A DNA stretch of 64,000 nucleotides from contig JAEYOV010000013.1 in assembly GCA_023411395.1 (NCBI GenBank), positions 1-64,000 on the forward strand, given 5' to 3'. The translations under genes and the position numbers were made by a program. Under the pieces are notes generated by a model that worked only from the letters and a program-made list of their open reading frames with translations, had not been told where the DNA came from and searched no databases. This DNA comes from Bacillota bacterium. Its GTDB lineage: Bacteria > Bacillota > Clostridia > Christensenellales > Aristaeellaceae. This document shows, in pieces, positions 35,065 through 43,068 of the stretch. Each line of letters begins with the position of its first letter. Within the stretch, counting starts at the first letter, position 1.

Positions 35065-36330
35065 TTATCTCCCGAGGTTCCCTGCCACCGGATCAACATC
35101 CAGGGTGGCGAAGTAATCCTTTGCGGTCTCGGCGCGGCGGATGAGCTCAAAAGAACCGTTGGCCTTGTAGAGGATTTCGGCGCTGCGGAGCTTGCCGTTG
35201 TAGTTGTAGCCCATGGCAAAGCCGTGGGCGCCGGTGTCGTGGATCACTACGATATCACCCATGCCAATTTCGGGAAGCGGGCGCTCAATGGCGAACTTGT
35301 CATTGTTCTCGCAAAGGGAGCCGGTGATGTCGTATACATGGTCCAAAGGCAGATTCCGCTTGCCCGCCACGTGGATGTGGTGGTACGCGCCGTACATGGC
35401 CGGGCGCATGAGGTTCGCGGCGCAGGCGTCCAGGCCGATGTAGTGGCGGTAGGTGTCCTTGCGGCTGGCAGCGGTAGATACCAGCCATCCGTGGGGGCCG
35501 GTCATATAGCGGCCCAATTCCGTCTTGATGGCTACGTTCTTGATGCCCGCGGCGGTGAACACCGCTTTGTAGGCTTCCTTCACGCCCTGGCCGATGGCCG
35601 CGATATCCGCCGCGGGTTCATCTGGCCTATAGGGGATGCCGACGCCGCCGGACAGGTTGACAAAGGCCAAGGTGAGGCCCGTTTCGGCTTGCAGCTCCGC
35701 CGCCACCTTAAACAAAAGCTTGGCAAGGCCCGGATAATAGCTGTTGTCGGTGGTGTTGCTGGACAGGAATGCATGAATGCCGAAGGACTTGGCGCCCAGG
35801 GCTTTGAGCGTCCTCAAGCCCTCTGTCATCTGCTCCCGTGTAAAACCGTACTTGGCTTCACCGGGGTTGCCCATGATGGTGTTGCCGATGGCGAAATCCC
35901 CGCCGGGATTGTAGCGGCAGCAGATGCATTCCGGTATGCCGCCGTGCTCCTTGAGCATCCCGATGTGGGTGATGTCATCCAGGTTGATGAAAGCACCCAG
36001 CTTCCTGGCGTAGTCAAACTCCTCCGGGGGCATGGCGTTGGCGCTGAACATGATGTCTTCGCCCGTGATACCAACAGCCTCCGACAGCATCAGCTCCGTC
36101 ATGGAGGAGCAGTCCGTGCCGCAGCCTTCCTCTTTCAGTATGCGCAGGATGGCGGGGTTGGGCAGCGCCTTGACGGCGAAATATTCCTTGTAATCCGGGC
36201 ACCAGGAAAAGGCTTCATTCAGCGCCCGGGCGGTTTTACGGATTCCGCTTTCGTCATACAGGTGAAAGGGCGTTTGAAATTCCTTCGCTGCCCGTAAAAA
36301 CACCTCGTCGGGTAAGGAAAAGTTAGGCAT
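35065..36330 (-). CDS. lysA: Diaminopimelate decarboxylase-like enzyme
   Basis: A 421-residue PLP-dependent fold-III decarboxylase. The PLP lysine is K54 in YFAVKALPN, the active-site cysteine sits in GSLCENND, and the phosphate-binding glycine segment is NLSGGVG. DapDC makes lysine from meso-diaminopimelate in the last step of lysine synthesis. The usual LysA GxHxHxGS segment is replaced by GIHAFLSSNT, so a related decarboxylase (for example of a diamino-acid analogue) is possible. The start follows GGAAGGAG. It lies 28 bases after guaA on the same strand. Confidence 0.82.
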   Translation of the reverse strand: MPNFSLPDEVFLRAAKEFQTPFHLYDESGIRKTARALNEAFSWCPDYKEYFAVKALPNPAILRILKEEGCGTDCSSMTELMLSEAVGITGEDIMFSANAMPPEEFDYARKLGAFINLDDITHIGMLKEHGGIPECICCRYNPGGDFAIGNTIMGNPGEAKYGFTREQMTEGLRTLKALGAKSFGIHAFLSSNTTDNSYYPGLAKLLFKVAAELQAETGLTLAFVNLSGGVGIPYRPDEPAADIAAIGQGVKEAYKAVFTAAGIKNVAIKTELGRYMTGPHGWLVSTAASRKDTYRHYIGLDACAANLMRPAMYGAYHHIHVAGKRNLPLDHVYDITGSLCENNDKFAIERPLPEIGMGDIVVIHDTGAHGFAMGYNYNGKLRSAEILYKANGSFELIRRAETAKDYFATLDVDPVAGNLGR

Positions 36331-36358
36331 GAGTTGCGCTCCTTCCTATGTAAAGGGA

Positions 36359-37903
36359 TCATTCCCACTCGATGGAAGCCGGGGGCTTGGTGGTCACATC
36401 AAGGACCACACGGTTCACATGGGGCACTTCATTGACGATCCGCTCGCTGATACGGGCGATCACATCATACGGGATGCGCGCCCAGTCGGCGGTCATAAAA
36501 TCGTCGGTGGTCACGGCCCGAAGTGCCAAGGTGTAATCATACGTGCGCTCATCGCCCATCACGCCAACGGAACGCACGCCGGTAAGCACCGTGAAATACT
36601 GATGGATGTCGCGGCCAAGCCCGGCTTTGGCAATCTCTTCCCGCAAGATGGCGTCGCTCTCCCTTACGATGTGCACCTTCTCGGGCGTCACATCCCCCAT
36701 CACGCGGATGGCAAGACCGGGGCCGGGAAAGGGCTGCCGCAATACCAGGTCCTCCGGCAAGCCCAAGGTCATGCCCAGCTTGCGCACTTCATCCTTGAAG
36801 AGCATGCGCAGCGGCTCCACCAGGCTGGTAAAGCCAAGCTCCGCCGGCAAGCCGCCCACGTTGTGGTGGCTCTTGATCACCGCGCTGCCCTTGACGCTGC
36901 CGCTTTCGATAACATCGGGATAGATGGTGCCCTGGGCAAAATGGTCCAGCCTGCCCAGCTTTTGCGCTTCTTCCTTGAAGACCTCCACGAAATCGCGGCC
37001 GATGATTTTTCGCTTGCTCTCCGGCTCCGCGATCCCGGCCAGATCCTTGAAAAAACGCCGGCTGGCGTCTGCATGAACAAGGTGTACCGGGAAAGTTTTG
37101 CTAAAAACCTCCACCACCTGTTCGGCCTCGCCCTTGCGCATGAATCCGTGATCCACAAACACGCAGGTGAGCCTGTCGCCGATGGCCTGGTACAAAAGCG
37201 CCGCCGCCACGGAGGAATCGACCCCGCCGGATAAACCCAGCAGCACTGTGCCGTGTTCCCCAACCTGCTCACGGATACGGCGGACGGCCATTTGGGCATA
37301 CGCCTCCATGGACCAGTCGCCCACGCAGCCGCAGATGCTTTTCAAGAAATTGCGCAGGATGATAGACCCTTCCTGGGTGTGGGTGACCTCTGGGTGGAAT
37401 TGCACGCCGAAAAGGCGCTTTCGCTTGTGCTCCATGGCCGCGATAGGACAGTTATCACTGTGGGCGGTGGATGTAAAGCCTTCCGGCAGCCGCGACACCT
37501 GATAGGTATGGCTCAGCCAGCAGGAGGAATTAGGGGAAATATTCTCAAACAACCCTTCCCGTTCATCCATGGTCACCTGGGTGCGGCCATACTCCCGCTG
37601 GTCGGGCCGCGTGACCTGCCCGCCGAGCAGAACCGACATTAATTGCATGCCATAGCAAATGCCAAGCACCGGCACGCCCAGTTCAAATATGCCGGCATCG
37701 CAGCGGGGAGCGTCTTCATCCAGTACGCTGGCGGGACCGCCGCTTAAAATAATGCCCACCGGCTGAAGCTTAACAATCTGCCGGAGGGACGCAGTATAAG
37801 GCACCACCTCGGAATAAACGTTATTCTCCCGTACGCGCCGGGCAATCAACTGGGTGTACTGGCCGCCAAAGTCCAGTATCACCACACATTGGGTCGAAAG
37901 CAT
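36359..37903 (-). CDS. guaA: GMP synthase (glutamine-hydrolysing)
   Basis: A 514-residue two-domain amidotransferase converting XMP to GMP. The class I glutaminase domain has C83 (GICYGMQ) with QFHPEVTHT; the ATP-pyrophosphatase domain has the P-loop GLSGGVDSS; the end TTKPPASIEWE is the normal GuaA C-terminus. The ATG at 37903 follows AAGGAGG; a much longer in-frame extension upstream crosses the promoter region and is rejected. It probably shares a transcript with the downstream decarboxylase gene. No purine riboswitch motif was seen in the leader. Confidence 0.96.
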   Translation of the reverse strand: MLSTQCVVILDFGGQYTQLIARRVRENNVYSEVVPYTASLRQIVKLQPVGIILSGGPASVLDEDAPRCDAGIFELGVPVLGICYGMQLMSVLLGGQVTRPDQREYGRTQVTMDEREGLFENISPNSSCWLSHTYQVSRLPEGFTSTAHSDNCPIAAMEHKRKRLFGVQFHPEVTHTQEGSIILRNFLKSICGCVGDWSMEAYAQMAVRRIREQVGEHGTVLLGLSGGVDSSVAAALLYQAIGDRLTCVFVDHGFMRKGEAEQVVEVFSKTFPVHLVHADASRRFFKDLAGIAEPESKRKIIGRDFVEVFKEEAQKLGRLDHFAQGTIYPDVIESGSVKGSAVIKSHHNVGGLPAELGFTSLVEPLRMLFKDEVRKLGMTLGLPEDLVLRQPFPGPGLAIRVMGDVTPEKVHIVRESDAILREEIAKAGLGRDIHQYFTVLTGVRSVGVMGDERTYDYTLALRAVTTDDFMTADWARIPYDVIARISERIVNEVPHVNRVVLDVTTKPPASIEWE

Positions 37904-37970
37904 GGGAGCATTCCTCCTTAACAATAAGGACCGCGCCGGAGGCCTGTCCCCCGGTTTATTGGACTTTCCT

Positions 37971-37999
37971 ATTCTGCCACAAAACCGCATCTTCTGCAA
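37971..37999 (-). promoter_or_regulatory. Promoter of guaA
   Basis: Minus-strand TTGCAG (37994-37999), 17 bases, CAGAAT (37971-37976), about 70 bases before the ATG. Confidence 0.5.
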
Positions 38000-38040
38000 G
38001 TATTCACTCGAAAAAATGCAAACGCAATTTTCTTGGTGAT

Positions 38041-38105
38041 GGCGGGAAAGGCGACTTTTCAAAAGGCGCCCTCCGAGTACCTCACCCGTGAAAACTTTAT
38101 ATGGA
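38041..38105. repeat. Hairpin repeat family A, copy 3
   Basis: GGCGACTTTTCAAAAGGCGCC hairpin region (38050-38070) with outer GGG/CCC pairing, then GAGTACCTCACCCGTGAAAACTTTATA. The most diverged copy of the family seen at 12493 and 17341. Confidence 0.55.
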
Positions 38106-38154
38106 GATATAAGGATAATACTGCCTGGCCCCGGCAAGGGGGCAAGCGCAGCCG

Positions 38155-38345
38155 CGGCTATTCCGGCCCAATCGTAGCGCTGCTGCGCTAGCTCGCCGCG
38201 CTGCTTCGCTTCCGCTCGCATGGCTCGTTTCGCCAGCCTCGTCCGCCCCGCCCTTTTCCGCCACTGGTGGGGCGGGTCTGCCGAGCCCTCCGAAAGGGGT
38301 GGCGCGAAGCATCGGGGGAATGCTTTCCGATCACAGGCAGGGGCG
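38155..38345. repeat. GC-rich repeat family B, copy 2
   Basis: Shares GGCTATTCCGGCCCAATCGT, GCTGCTTCGCTTCCGCTCGC and GGCTCGTTTCGCCAGC with copy 1 at 34916, then a CCCCGCCC/GGGGCGGG hairpin. No gene is apparent in 38004-38498. Confidence 0.6.
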
Positions 38346-38498
38346 GTGTTCCAGAACCTTTTGTGCGCAGGTCACTGAAACGGGGAAAATGATCCAATAA
38401 AATGTACAAAACCAGCCGCAAAGCGGTGAGGCCGCGGTTTCCATTTGTAAAAACTGCGCTCACGGCATACCAGGCCGCCTTGTGGAAATGCTCCCCTG

Positions 38499-38527
38499 TT
38501 TCGGGCAACATTCTTTTCTGGTATACT
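38499..38527 (+). promoter_or_regulatory. Extended -10 promoter of the TlpA-CcdA pair
   Basis: TGGTATACT (extended -10; TATACT 38522-38527) with a weak -35 TTTCGG at 17 bases; 48 bases before the ATG. Confidence 0.5.
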
Positions 38528-38574
38528 ACCTACATATTATGGTCTACCGGCCCCGACGAAAAGGAGGTATCCCC

Positions 38575-39189
38575 ATGCATCACTCCCGTCTCCGCCTGAC
38601 TGCCCTTATGCTGTCGCTGATGCTTGTACTATCCGGCTGCGCCGCGGCGGAACAGCCGAACGCAACGCCCACCGCCGAGCCGGTACAAACCTACGAACCT
38701 GTGGCCACGGAAACGGCGGCCGCCGCCGATAGTACCCCCGCCCCAATGTCCACCAACGACAAAGGCATGCCCTATCTGCTCTTTGATCTGGAAGGCAGCC
38801 CCATGACCTTCAGTGACCTGAGGGGCAAGGCCGTATACCTGAATTTTTTCACAAGCTGGTGCCCGCCCTGCCGGCAGGAAATGCCCGATATTCTGAAGCT
38901 TTCGCAAACCTACGGCGAGGAACTTCAAGTGGTGCTCATCCACGTTCCCGACAGGGATACGCAAGAGTATGCACAGAAATTTCTCAAAGAGATCGGCCTG
39001 GATTCCCTGCGCATGGTGGAGGACAAGGATTTCTTCCTCACCAGCTTTTATCAACTGACGGGCTATCCCCTGTCCGTGTTCATCGATAAGGAGGGCTACC
39101 TGGCTGTGTACCAGCCCGGCGGCATGACGTATGAAATGATGGAGCAGGCCGTTCAACAAGCCGGGCTCCAGGCGCCGGTTGCGCCGTAA
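38575..39189 (+). CDS. TlpA/ResA-like thioredoxin lipoprotein
   Basis: A 204-residue membrane-anchored thioredoxin. The signal peptide ends with lipobox LSGC (C22); a Thr/Pro-rich spacer precedes the AhpC/TSA-redoxin fold (about 62-195) with the redox motif WCPPC (C96, C99) and the cis-proline region TGYPLS. It would reduce disulphides outside the membrane using electrons from the CcdA protein encoded next. AAGGAGG lies 8 bases before ATG 38575. The two genes form a clear pair with a 14-base gap. Confidence 0.92.
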   Translation: MHHSRLRLTALMLSLMLVLSGCAAAEQPNATPTAEPVQTYEPVATETAAAADSTPAPMSTNDKGMPYLLFDLEGSPMTFSDLRGKAVYLNFFTSWCPPCRQEMPDILKLSQTYGEELQVVLIHVPDRDTQEYAQKFLKEIGLDSLRMVEDKDFFLTSFYQLTGYPLSVFIDKEGYLAVYQPGGMTYEMMEQAVQQAGLQAPVAP

Positions 39190-39203
39190 GGGGGGAAGAA
39201 GCC

Positions 39204-39917
39204 TTGCCTTCCGGCTTTGATTTCAGCACTGCACCTCAACTGGTTGAACTGAGTTATACCGTCTGGTCGGCCATATTCAATGGTCTTCTGGCCTTCTTGT
39301 CCCCCTGCATTTTGCCCATGCTGCCCGTCTATGGCATCTACCTGTTGGGGGAGGGGCCGCTTTCAGAGCGCGGCAAAGGCGCGTATAGGCTAATCGCATT
39401 GCGCATGCTGGGCTTTGCCTTGGGCTTTGTGCCTTTCTTTATGGTGCTGGGAGCCGGGGCCGGGGCGCTGGGAAGCGTGCTTAAACAATACCGTGACGCT
39501 TTTCCCTACATCGGCGGGGCGTTGATGATACTCTTTGGCCTGATGATGCTGGACGCCGTGCCGGGGCTTCACTTGTTTTCCGTTCAGGCCGATGCCCAAA
39601 AGCTGGCCTCGGGCGGATTCTTGAAAATGATACTGCTGGGCATTGTTCTGGCTGTTTCCTGGCTGTCGTGCACGTCCCCGTTTCTGTTCAACGTACTGCT
39701 TATGGCAGCCACGGAAGGGAGTACCGCCATCCGGGGCATGTGGCTGCTTCTTTTCTACGCGCTGGGCCTGACGATTCCATTCCTTCTGTTCATGGCGCTG
39801 TACGCAAAGCTTGGCGGGATGCTTTCCTTTTTGCGCACCCATCAGCGTTTTATCCGCAAGGTGGCCGGGGCCGTGATGATCCTGCTTGGCGTATTGCGGC
39901 TGTTCAGGCTTTTTTAG
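39204..39917 (+). CDS. ccdA: CcdA-like thiol-disulphide electron transporter
   Basis: A 237-residue membrane protein with about six helices and the two family cysteines in FLSPCILPM (C35) and SWLSCTSPF. It carries electrons from cytoplasmic thioredoxin across the membrane to extracytoplasmic thioredoxins such as the TlpA-like lipoprotein encoded just upstream. The TTG start at 39204 follows GGGGGAAG. Together they form a reductive pathway for exported proteins or cytochrome-type substrates; no cytochrome c genes are in view. Confidence 0.92.
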   Translation: MPSGFDFSTAPQLVELSYTVWSAIFNGLLAFLSPCILPMLPVYGIYLLGEGPLSERGKGAYRLIALRMLGFALGFVPFFMVLGAGAGALGSVLKQYRDAFPYIGGALMILFGLMMLDAVPGLHLFSVQADAQKLASGGFLKMILLGIVLAVSWLSCTSPFLFNVLLMAATEGSTAIRGMWLLLFYALGLTIPFLLFMALYAKLGGMLSFLRTHQRFIRKVAGAVMILLGVLRLFRLF

Positions 39918-40114
39918 GCGGGGCCGGCTTCCGTTTCCTTCGGCTATGACGCCGGTACATGGCGGGCGGTTTTCAATCGCCCGCTTTCAACGCGGCCCGT
40001 AACCCTGCGTTTTGGCACCGCCATGCACGCCTTCACATATCCTGCTATTGAGGCGCACTATCAAATGGACCACTTGCGCCATGGCTTTTGAATCGAAAGA
40101 AAAAGGTGTTGTGA

Positions 40115-40459
40115 ATGGAACAAGCGGGAATGATCGTAGGTATCCTGGGCGGAATTCTCGGGGCGGTGGGCGTGGTGGCCAGCATTATTCTGGGCACGAT
40201 TGCGTACCGGCGTTCCCACAGGCAGGATATCGCTTCGGGCGCTACCGCGGAAGCCACCCTCAAGGTGGATATCGATTATATCAAGCGCGGCGTTGACGAT
40301 ATTAAGACGGAACAGCGCCAGATGGCGGAAAACATGGGCCGCCTTGCAGAGCGCGTGACCCGCGTGGAGGAATCCGTAAAATCGGCCCATGGCCGGCTGG
40401 ATGAACATTTGGGCGTACGCCCGCCAAAGGCCGCCGCAAATCCCTGCAATGAAAAATAA
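40115..40459 (+). CDS. Small membrane protein with coiled coil
   Basis: A 114-residue protein: an N-terminal hydrophobic helix (MIVGILGGILGAVGVVASII), then a charged heptad-like region (about 45-95; DIDYIKRGVDDIKTEQRQM, GRLAERVTRVEESV). The layout resembles phage XhlA/holin-associated haemolysin-like proteins, but no phage genes are nearby. ATG 40115 follows AAGGTG. Function unknown. Confidence 0.6.
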   Translation: MEQAGMIVGILGGILGAVGVVASIILGTIAYRRSHRQDIASGATAEATLKVDIDYIKRGVDDIKTEQRQMAENMGRLAERVTRVEESVKSAHGRLDEHLGVRPPKAAANPCNEK

Positions 40460-40517
40460 GCACGGAAAAGCCGTGCATTCCCAAACGATAAGCGCCTCCG
40501 TTCTTATCCGGAGGCGC
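40460..40517 (+). other. Two hairpins without T-run
   Basis: GCACGG-AAAAG-CCGTGC (40460-40476) and GCGCCTCC/GGAGGCGC (40492-40499 with 40510-40517). They lie between two same-strand genes; neither has a T-tract. Confidence 0.5.
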
Positions 40518-40610
40518 AATGTATCCACAAGGCAGGGACAAGCTGTTTGAATGCGCCGGCCTGTCACCAAACGTCCCGCCCCGCATAAGCTGGCAGCGGG
40601 AGGGATGAAC

Positions 40611-41297
40611 ATGCCGACGCAGAATATAAGCGCCACCATCATTCCACGGGAACAACAACAGGATTTTACATACGAAAACACCCTGATGCTTTCCCTGGAA
40701 AACCATTACTTTCAGGTCAGGCTGCCGGAAGGCGGCCCGGTGGAAACGGCCATCAACAGCCGCATCCAAATGCAGGTGGAAGACCTGAACCGCTACGCGT
40801 CCACCACGCTGTATGAAAACGCGGTGGAGACCTACCAGTACAGTAAGGAGGAGGGCTTCCCCTTCAACCCGTACGGCGCGGGGCTTTACTACAAGGTGAC
40901 ATACAACCAGGATTGCTATTTGAGCACGTACCGCGACCAGTATGAATACACCGGCGGCGCGCACCCCAACACCCTGCGCTATTCGGATACCTGGAACCTG
41001 CGCTTAGGGACGATGGTGCCGCTGTCCAGCTTCTTCCCGCCGGGATTCAACTACCAGCAGTTCTTGACCGCCCTGATCATCCGGCAGGCCGACAAGGTGA
41101 TGGCGGAGCAGCCGATCTATTTTGAGGATTACCGCAAGCTGATTGTGGAAAGGTTCAACCCCAAAAGCTATTATCTGTCGCCATGCGGGCTGGTGATCTA
41201 TTACCAGCAGTACGACATCGCACCCTACGCTACGGGGATTGTGGAATTCACCATTCCCTACAGCGTGCTCAAAAGGCCGCCAAGCTGCAATTTGTAA
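40611..41297 (+). CDS. DUF3298/RsiV-like domain protein
   Basis: A 228-residue protein with the PdaC/RsiV pattern: an N-terminal DUF4163-like part followed by a DUF3298-like part with YEYTGGAHPNTLRYSDTWNL, the motif typical of lysozyme-sensing anti-sigma factor tails and deacetylase partners. No signal peptide or membrane helix is seen, so it may be cytoplasmic or its start may be misread. ATG 40611 has GGGAGG at seven bases; ATG 40605 is an alternative. Confidence 0.65.
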   Translation: MPTQNISATIIPREQQQDFTYENTLMLSLENHYFQVRLPEGGPVETAINSRIQMQVEDLNRYASTTLYENAVETYQYSKEEGFPFNPYGAGLYYKVTYNQDCYLSTYRDQYEYTGGAHPNTLRYSDTWNLRLGTMVPLSSFFPPGFNYQQFLTALIIRQADKVMAEQPIYFEDYRKLIVERFNPKSYYLSPCGLVIYYQQYDIAPYATGIVEFTIPYSVLKRPPSCNL

Positions 41298-41299
41298 GA

Positions 41300-41863
41300 T
41301 TATAGAACGCCCAAATGGTCCAGCAATATTTTCAGGCCCATCAGTATGAGCACCGCTCCGCCTGAAAGCTGGGCCTTTTTTTGATACTTCAAGCCGAAGC
41401 GGTTGCCAACGCACACCCCCGCAAAGGACAGAATAAACGTGGTGACGCCGATCAGCGATACCGCCGGGAAAACGTTCACCTTCAAAAAGGCAAAGGTAAT
41501 GCCTACCGCCAGCGCGTCGATGCTGGTGGCGACAGCCAGCAGGAAAAGCTCGCGAAGGCTGGTTTTCACGCAGGCGCATTCTGCTTCCTTCTTGGAAAAG
41601 GCTTCCCTGAGCATGCTCAGACCGATCAGGGACAGCAGGCCAAAGGCCACCCAGTGGTCAAGGGCCGTGATGTAACGTTCAAACTGCGTGCCCAGAAACC
41701 AGCCAATCAAGGGCATCAGTGCCTGAAAACCACCGAAGAAGACCGCAATGAGCAGTCCCTGGCGCTTGTCCAGCCGCTGCATGCACAGCCCCTTGCACAG
41801 CGCCACCGCGAAAGCATCCATCGAAAGGCCCACCGCCAAAAGGAAAAGCTCTATCAGCCCCAT
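41300..41863 (-). CDS. mntP: Manganese efflux pump MntP
   Basis: A 187-residue six-helix membrane exporter of Mn2+. MntP halves are visible, each with a conserved helix: LFLLAVGLSMDAFAVAL at the start and ELFLLAVATSIDALAVGI in the middle, including the aspartates needed for transport. The start at 41863 follows GGGGAGTGG; an upstream ATG at 41905 falls in the riboswitch terminator. Expression is governed by the yybP-ykoY riboswitch directly upstream, which agrees with the assignment. Confidence 0.95.
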   Translation of the reverse strand: MGLIELFLLAVGLSMDAFAVALCKGLCMQRLDKRQGLLIAVFFGGFQALMPLIGWFLGTQFERYITALDHWVAFGLLSLIGLSMLREAFSKKEAECACVKTSLRELFLLAVATSIDALAVGITFAFLKVNVFPAVSLIGVTTFILSFAGVCVGNRFGLKYQKKAQLSGGAVLILMGLKILLDHLGVL

Positions 41864-41903
41864 CCGCGCCACTCCCCGTATGCCGATTTGCGCGCCGCCA
41901 TAC

Positions 41904-42030
41904 AAAAAGACCCATGTACAGCAGAGCTATACATGAGTCTCATTATTTCAGGCAAGCCAGGCGCTTATAACAGTAGCGCCAGGATGTTGACTTACCGCGC
42001 TGACGCGCCAACTACTCCCCCATGAACAGG
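41904..42030 (-). ncRNA. yybP-ykoY manganese riboswitch with expression-platform terminator
   Basis: On the minus strand the leader carries the class marks GGGGGAGTAGTTGGCGCGTC and GTCAACATCCTGGCGC with GCCTGGCTTGCCTGAA, then a terminator hairpin AGACTCATGTA/TGTACATGGGTCT followed by TTTTT (41904-41940). Manganese binding would stop formation of the terminator and allow mntP expression (family knowledge). Confidence 0.88.
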
Positions 42031-42034
42031 AGAC

Positions 42035-42063
42035 AGTATAGCATGAAGGATTGTCCCTGTCAA
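42035..42063 (-). promoter_or_regulatory. Sigma-A promoter of the mntP riboswitch
   Basis: Minus-strand TTGACA (42058-42063), 17 bases, TATACT (42035-42040); near-consensus. Confidence 0.85.
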
Positions 42064-42110
42064 TGTATGGGTGGAGGGTGATTGTAATGCCGTTCAGGCA
42101 TCTGCCGGCC

Positions 42111-42950
42111 TCAGTCCTTCCCCATCTCCGAAAGCCTTTCGGCCACCCGTTTTAAGTATTCCTGCTGCACCCACTCGATTCTGCCCTGGTCGCAAGCTGC
42201 GGATAACGCCGGATCCATGGGCAGGCGGTCGAAGGTATCGATGCTGTGCTTTTGAGCCGTCTCCTCGCCGTGGCTGTCGCCGAAGACACGTATCTCCTTC
42301 CCGCAGTCGGGGCAGCGGACGTAGCTCATGTTCTCCACCAGGGCCAGGATGGGCACGTTCATCTTGCCGGCCATATGGGCGGCCTTTTCCACAATCATGG
42401 TCACCAATTCCTGGGGCGTGGTCACCAGCACGATGCCGTCAACCGGCAGCGACTGGAACACGGTAAGGGGCACATCCCCCGTTCCCGGAGGCATATCCAC
42501 AAACAAAAAGTCCACGTCACCCCAGATCACGTCCGTCCAGAATTGCTTCACCGTGCCGGCGATGATGGGGCCGCGCCACACCACAGGCTCGGTATCGCTG
42601 TCCAGCAAAAGGTTCAGCGACATGACAGGTATGCCGGATTGGCTTAAGACCGGGAAAAGCCCCACATCGCTGCCTGTGGCCTTCTTGTCAAGCCCAAAGG
42701 CCCTGGGGATGGACGGGCCGGTGATGTCGGCGTCCAGAATGGCGGTTTTAAAGCCCTGGCGCCTAAGCGCGACCGCCAGCAGCGATGTGACCATGGATTT
42801 GCCTACCCCGCCCTTGCCGCTGACCACGCCGATCACTTTTTTCACGTGGCTCAGATCGTGGGGCTTTTCCTGAAAGCTTGTTTTGGGTTTTCTTCTTGAC
42901 GCGCAGTCAACACCGCAGGAACTGCAATCGGAAGTGCAATTCTCGGGCAT
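42111..42950 (-). CDS. Mrp/NBP35-type P-loop ATPase (Fe-S carrier)
   Basis: A 279-residue ParA/MinD-like ATPase that carries and transfers iron-sulphur clusters. It has the deviant Walker A GKGGVGKS, the LDADITGPSI segment, the bridging-cluster motif RCPDCG, and a Cys-rich N-terminus (NCTSDCSSCGVDC) as in Nbp35-type members. The ATG at 42950 follows AAGGAGGG. It lies upstream of the riboswitch region on the same strand but has no promoter-sharing link with mntP. Confidence 0.92.
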   Translation of the reverse strand: MPENCTSDCSSCGVDCASRRKPKTSFQEKPHDLSHVKKVIGVVSGKGGVGKSMVTSLLAVALRRQGFKTAILDADITGPSIPRAFGLDKKATGSDVGLFPVLSQSGIPVMSLNLLLDSDTEPVVWRGPIIAGTVKQFWTDVIWGDVDFLFVDMPPGTGDVPLTVFQSLPVDGIVLVTTPQELVTMIVEKAAHMAGKMNVPILALVENMSYVRCPDCGKEIRVFGDSHGEETAQKHSIDTFDRLPMDPALSAACDQGRIEWVQQEYLKRVAERLSEMGKD

Positions 42951-43068
42951 AAGAGTCCCTCCTTTGGGCAGTCTCAGCCGATGCCCTTTTCATGGGATCA
43001 GGCGTGTATGACAGAAGGCATCTTCCACACCTGTCCGGAATGCACGGTAGCACAATTCATGCGCCCTG

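Noticed and set aside
34999..36297. Open frame of over 400 codons opposite lysA
   Set aside because: Antisense shadow of a well-supported decarboxylase; no ribosome site or family match.
40115..40459. Prophage remnant suggested by the XhlA-like small protein
   Set aside because: No other phage genes are nearby and a helix plus coiled coil is too generic.
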